Source: Kappaphycus alvarezii (lineage: Eukaryota; Rhodophyta; Florideophyceae; Gigartinales; Solieriaceae). From it: 64,000 nt of DNA. Under the pieces are notes generated by a model that saw only the letters and a list, made by a program, of their open reading frames with translations, ran no database searches and was not told the DNA's origin. Below are positions 59,380 through 64,000 of the stretch, in pieces. Where the stretch lies: NCBI GenBank assembly GCA_002205965.3, contig NADL03000641.1, positions 310,001-374,000 of the forward strand, given 5' to 3'. How positions within the stretch are numbered: the first letter of the stretch is position 1; each line of letters opens with the position of its first letter. A program made the translations under genes and the position numbers.

Positions 59380-62300
59380 GAGTAATTTAATATCTGTGAG
59401 GCACGCATTGAAGCGCCACTAAAGCAGGAGGAGGTTTTTATGTCTTCGTAAACGATTTTGTGGGAGAGGGAAAGAGAGAACTCAGTAATGACATCAAATT
59501 GAAGAAGAAAAAGCCACGTGCAACCACCATGATTGTACTCGGGAGGAAAGCAGATGAATTTGGTACTGCCTCACAAAAAGAGCTAGTTTAAGATGTGGAA
59601 ATTTTTTAGAAAAAGATATGCGGTTATTAATCTGTCCGCGAAAGTTCAATTGCATTCGAAGCTGGTAAAACTCATGTCCTCAGGGAAACTAATCCAAGAT
59701 TACGTCTCCAGTCTCAGTTAAATCTTCAATCTCTTTGAAGCTGTGCAGTTCATATGGAGGAATACATGGAGGTGATCACTTTGTTGGAGTCCTTCTTAGT
59801 GAAGGACAATTTAAAGGTTGACCACGCGATTGAATCTATGCGATTATCATCAGAAAATAAAAATTCGAAAAGATCTAATGCCTCCTGGTTACAGTAATAT
59901 GATGGACAAACTTGAATTTAAGTACGACTTTGAGAAATGGTGACATCCCATAAAAATGCCTAAATTCTTGAACGCACAAAAATGCAATGAGGATAACAAA
60001 GACAATTAGGATAACATGTAGTGGGAAAATCATAGATGTTTCCAGTGTGGCAAGAAAGGGAATAGAGAAGTGTTAGAACAATAGTGAGGGCTCAGTGAAG
60101 AATGAGACTGATAAGAAAACACAGGAAATCCCTTCAATTCGCCATGCAGATATGCGTCTATGGGCTGAAAGGACTTGGCACGCAATACTTTAGATAGCCT
60201 ATTCAGGAGTAACATACTATATGATCAATAACTTGGAAATTTTCTCTCATTTGAAAGCAATAAATATCTCCAAAGCTATAAAGATAAGAGCTGGTTCCAA
60301 TATGTATGCAGCGAATTTCAAATGGCGAAAGTCGTTCATTTTGTCAATAATTCCTTCCGTCTAGCCTGAGGAGGACCAAAATGTGGTGTTGTTGATCATT
60401 CACACGTTGGAATGACAAAGCATGGGTTTTTATGGCTTTTAAAAATGGGGGCCGCAACAATAATTAGGATTAGAAAGCTTCCACATTGTGATCACTTTAT
60501 TGAATTGGATTTTATCAGAGCAGGTACTTATACTAATGAGTTTGATGGTTATCAGTTTAAAAAGCAGCAAAATATTTTTAAATTTCGAGAATTGATTGCG
60601 AGGTCAACCAAAGTCGGCGAATTGATTCACAGAGATTTTTCAGTTCGGACGAAGAATAATTCCCTAGATGACTCAAAAAACTTTTCCAAATTCATTGAAA
60701 AGTGCTCAGGGTACATTGTAGTAGTATCCCTTACAAAAAAATTAGTTTAGAATTTAGTTTCTAATCTGAACGTAAATATGATTACGCCATCACAAAACTT
60801 TATTGTCATAAAGAAAGTTAGTATATAGCGCTAAAGATTACTTTTATGCGAAGGGAATCGAGATGCAAGAAAATCAATTACACTGTCATGAACTAACTAG
60901 AACGGCTGAGAGCACTGACCGCATTTTAATAGAGGTTACAAATTCAATGCTGTCTCATGCTATAATTCCAATTAGTTCGGAACCCGTAATACACTCCGCT
61001 GTAATTTGCAATAGTTTTCTATGTTCTGGAGCCAAGGAGACTGCCTCTGAGGTCCTAGAGGGGAGGAAGCTCAGAGTAGAATACCTCAAGTAAATTGGAA
61101 TAATTGTGTAGCCCCAAATAATAAAAGAAAAATTAATAAGAAATTTTAATTGGATGCCACTATAATAACAAGTACAAATTTGGTTCTTTCCTGGTAAAGG
61201 GCGTGTGAAAATCAAGGCTTCTTCATTTCCTCCAGAATTATTCTAAATCTCAGGCATGGTTAGGTATTTGAGACCCCAAGAGTAACTCGGCTGTTGAGTA
61301 TCTCAAATCAGAGGGGGAAAGTTATTCTAGTGTAGCTCAGGCCGAAACTGAGGATATGGAATCACTGCTGACACCTTTACTGCCGATGATCACAATACGC
61401 ACAATTTCTGTCGCTGAATCTTTTCAACCAACGACTCAGTTACCGATAACAGGCCATTTAGATAGCATTGATAACATAGAAGCAGTAAATAATGCAAAGA
61501 CCCCGAAAATTGAGAAAAAGAAGGTTTACTTTCAGAACCAAACAAAGTGGATACATATGTAGCAAGTCCCATAAGTCTTTACTTTGGTTCAATTTGCCGT
61601 GATTATTTGTTACCTTCGAGCTACTTAATCTCTTCAGGCGATGAGAAAACCAATACACACATGCCAAGACTTTCAGAATGTTCGTTGTCCATGTTTCTCT
61701 TCTAAGCCCCCTGCGATGCAATGGCACGACTCGAAAATTTCGACGTTAAGGTGGTTTAATAGAGCAAGAGTAATAAATTAGGCGACTTGAAGGTATGCTT
61801 GTCCTCCTCCGGATTGCAAGACCGGGCCCTAAACCGTGGAAAGCTAAAACCATGCGAAGAATCGGATCAAAAGAACCGAGTAAACCAGTGGCACGAAACT
61901 AGATTACAATCGAGATATTTTTTTTAATCAAATCAGTAGCTCTGATAAGAAGATGCCGGAGCCCATGGCTCCAAATGTGAGTAAATATCATGGGATAATA
62001 ACAAAAGGGATAATATAAGATGTAAAAGGGAGGTAAAACGGGGAAACCTTGACAAATAAACTTGCCTGTTGTCAATTTTTGGGTTGCCATGGTGTTTCGG
62101 AGGCAAAAGTTGGGAGCCAAGATCAAAGAAAACAAAGGGAGCCTGTTTTTTTTCTGAGGCTGTAGTTGTCAGTTAGATGTAAATGCCAGTCCGATACTAT
62201 ATTATTATCATAGGTAAATTGACTAGTTAAGAGTACTGAGTAGTTTTAGAAGGAGACGAAGTATTATATTCTGCAAAAAGATGTCATAATCGCGCTTCTG

Positions 62301-62830
62301 TGCGAAAAAATCTGTAGTTAATGCTTATGATTCCCTCTCTAATGTCTCTTTAATTACATTTTGCATATACGGACCTCATAAAGAATATGTTGTTTCACAG
62401 ATTGAAGTACTATCCGCGTTTTTAGTACAAAAAGTGGACTGAAGTGATGGAAAGGCTCGTTTTTAATGAGTAAAGGGCTGATCAGTGCATTTTTTAGAAT
62501 GATGCACTCCCTATTTCGATTCTGTTGTATTTTGATGATGTGAAAATGATGAGTTCATTTATTAATGAGGTCAATATTTTGAAGTATTGGTTAAGAAAAG
62601 GGCTCGATATGACTCTTTTTGGGCGCCTCAGAGATTTTATTGGTGCAATTTTAGTACATGATTCAGAAGAGCCATCTTCAACCCCACAAAAATACGCCAA
62701 AAATGTTCAAGATGGATTCGGATTGAAAAATTGCGGACCAGTCGTAGCCATGCCTATTATTGAGAACAAATATACTTCAATGTGGTCAAAATATGAACAG
62801 GTGCACAAGATATAATATAAAAAACGTGGG
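59380..62830 (+). mobile_element. Ty1/Copia LTR retrotransposon remains
   Basis: Plus-strand parts in Copia order: gag (about 59360-59990; KFEGKPGE, LLESFLVKDNLKVDHAIESMR), a zinc knuckle (CFQCGKKGN, about 60035), integrase start (VGELIHRDF...NNSLDDSKNFSKFIEKCSGY, 60380-60750), and reverse transcriptase C-terminal part (NILKYWLRKGLDMTLFGRLRDFIGAIL, 62525-62815). The order gag-IN-RT identifies Copia and excludes Gypsy. It is a fossil with many breaks. A dispersed repeat (61740-62020) lies between IN and RT and may be a later insertion. LTRs not identified. Confidence 0.65.
61740..62020 (+). repeat. dispersed repeat, copy 2
   Basis: Partner of 45530-45870, same orientation, about 16 kb away. 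See that entry. Confidence 0.5.
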
Positions 62831-63099
62831 TGTTCCATTCCATCTGTTCAATCACCCCCGACAAGAATATCTCCGCAGCAGCGAAATTGATTTTTTGTTC
62901 CATGTAATGAGCCAAGTCAGTCTGATCTAGTACCAGGTCAATTCCTTCTCCGCCGCCAGAATAATAATGAGAAACATGGAGTAATGGTCTGATTGTAAAA
63001 AGTTCCTTGCTGTGCTAAAGCGACAGTGACTGGGAAGATGATGGGAAACATCGCATGTATACAACCAATATGCTGTTTCAGTTATTACGGACAAGTATG

Positions 63100-63440
63100 A
63101 ATCGGTAGACTTCCAATAAGACCTTCGTCTCTTTATCATGTACTATCGCGTAACATAAGTCCATATGTTATGTTGTGAAGTTTATCAGTTGGTTCAGAAC
63201 CCTTTTCCTGGAGAGTGATGAGAAGGAAAGGGCTATGATTTTTCTAAAGGAAGAAAGTCAGGAATATATCAAGTAGACCACAGATTATGCGCATATTGTG
63301 AAGCATATATCTAGTTGTCGCAATTTTCTCAAAGATGAGTTAGACCTTAGGAAATGACAGGTACATTACTGATCAACTTTAACCATGATGGCAGAGGCTC
63401 TAACAAATTCTCTTCGTTTAATCGCTTTATAATATAAACG
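63100..63440 (+). mobile_element. second Copia gag fragment
   Basis: Plus-strand reading shows gag-like pieces (YDFSKGRKS, DYAHIVKHISSCRNFLKDELDLRK) resembling the UBN2-type gag of Copia elements. It is short and broken. The rest of 62830-64000 shows nothing recognisable. Confidence 0.4.
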
Positions 63441-64000
63441 ATAATCAATAGGAGTCAAGTAACTAGACACTTTTCAGTCCAAGATGGGTTTATAGACGTA
63501 GATTGTAAGTACCCTTCACAGAGACGAGCGTCAACGCATGGTCACAGAATTACTTTCATGCATTTCAGACTTTTTTTGAAGTAACATTCCATGTAAAGAA
63601 TTTCAACTTCCTAGTTGTGATAACTTTATGGGTGTTTGACGAATCCGAATTGTAATACATGATGTGTAACTATGTTCATAATGTGAGTCTCATAAAATCT
63701 GCATGGAATCCACAACAAGTCATGAAAGACCTACCGAAACTATTGTGAACAATGACGAGATATTGTTTCGCGTGATACATCCACAAGGTCTAGAATTTTA
63801 ATGGAAGCGATAATCAATGAAAAAAATCAGTAATGATAAAAACACTTCATGAATTGGCTCCAGTTATGTTTGCGGATTTTTCCCCAGCCTTGCCGCTGGT
63901 CATATTGAGTAAATGAGTCAGTACTTAAGACTAACAGATACCCCATTTCTACGGGCTAGAGGAAGTCAAAGTTAAATCAAATATTCCTTATTGTAACATG

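Overview
The window is nuclear DNA of a photosynthetic eukaryote, most likely a red alga (inference). The host genes are compact and nearly intron-free. Several predicted products look organelle-targeted: ferrochelatase with a transit peptide, an RsmH-type rRNA methyltransferase, and a DUF2301 membrane protein of cyanobacterial/plastid type. They sit beside ordinary eukaryotic genes (SEC1/Munc18, Mpv17, kynurenine 3-monooxygenase, CNDP2-like dipeptidase). The only gene with clear spliceosomal introns, Mpv17, has two canonical introns of about 110 bp. No rRNA, tRNA or CRISPR array was seen.

Layout. 1-19.6 kb: transposon graveyard with two old, heavily broken Ty3/Gypsy elements on the minus strand (about 2.3-6.6 kb and 12.6-17.3 kb), a 1.5 kb segment bounded by about 85 bp inverted repeats (7.7-9.2 kb), and a plus-strand coding tract of unknown family (9.3-11.6 kb). 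A decayed histone H3 copy with its 5' flank interrupts the RNase H region of the second Gypsy element. 19.6-21.4 kb: a 5'-truncated non-LTR retrotransposon with a restriction-like endonuclease C-terminus. 21.6-42.6 kb: the host gene island. 43.0-48.6 kb: three more short 3' fragments of a similar non-LTR family, with unusual C-rich tail repeats. 44.6-64 kb: AT-rich sequence with no intact gene, holding Ty1/Copia remnants (59.4-62.8 and 63.1-63.4 kb) and a pair of diverged dispersed repeats.

Host island in order: methyltransferase-like secretory protein (-), low-complexity hypothetical (-), rsmH (-) divergent from the DUF2301 gene (+), MPV17 (-), KMO (+) convergent with SEC1 (-), hemH (-), CNDP2-like (-). 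These are housekeeping functions (organelle translation, heme, tryptophan/NAD metabolism, secretion, dipeptide turnover), not an operon-like system. The 5' regions of rsmH/DUF2301, MPV17, KMO and CNDP2 carry clusters of a palindrome-like motif, TACTGTACAGTA, and the transposon-rich flanks largely lack it.

A caution for any reader: six host genes appear frameshifted, and nearly every break is explained by one base missing from a short homopolymer run, mostly of G or C. Sequence error is the simplest reading, so these are annotated as genes, not pseudogenes.
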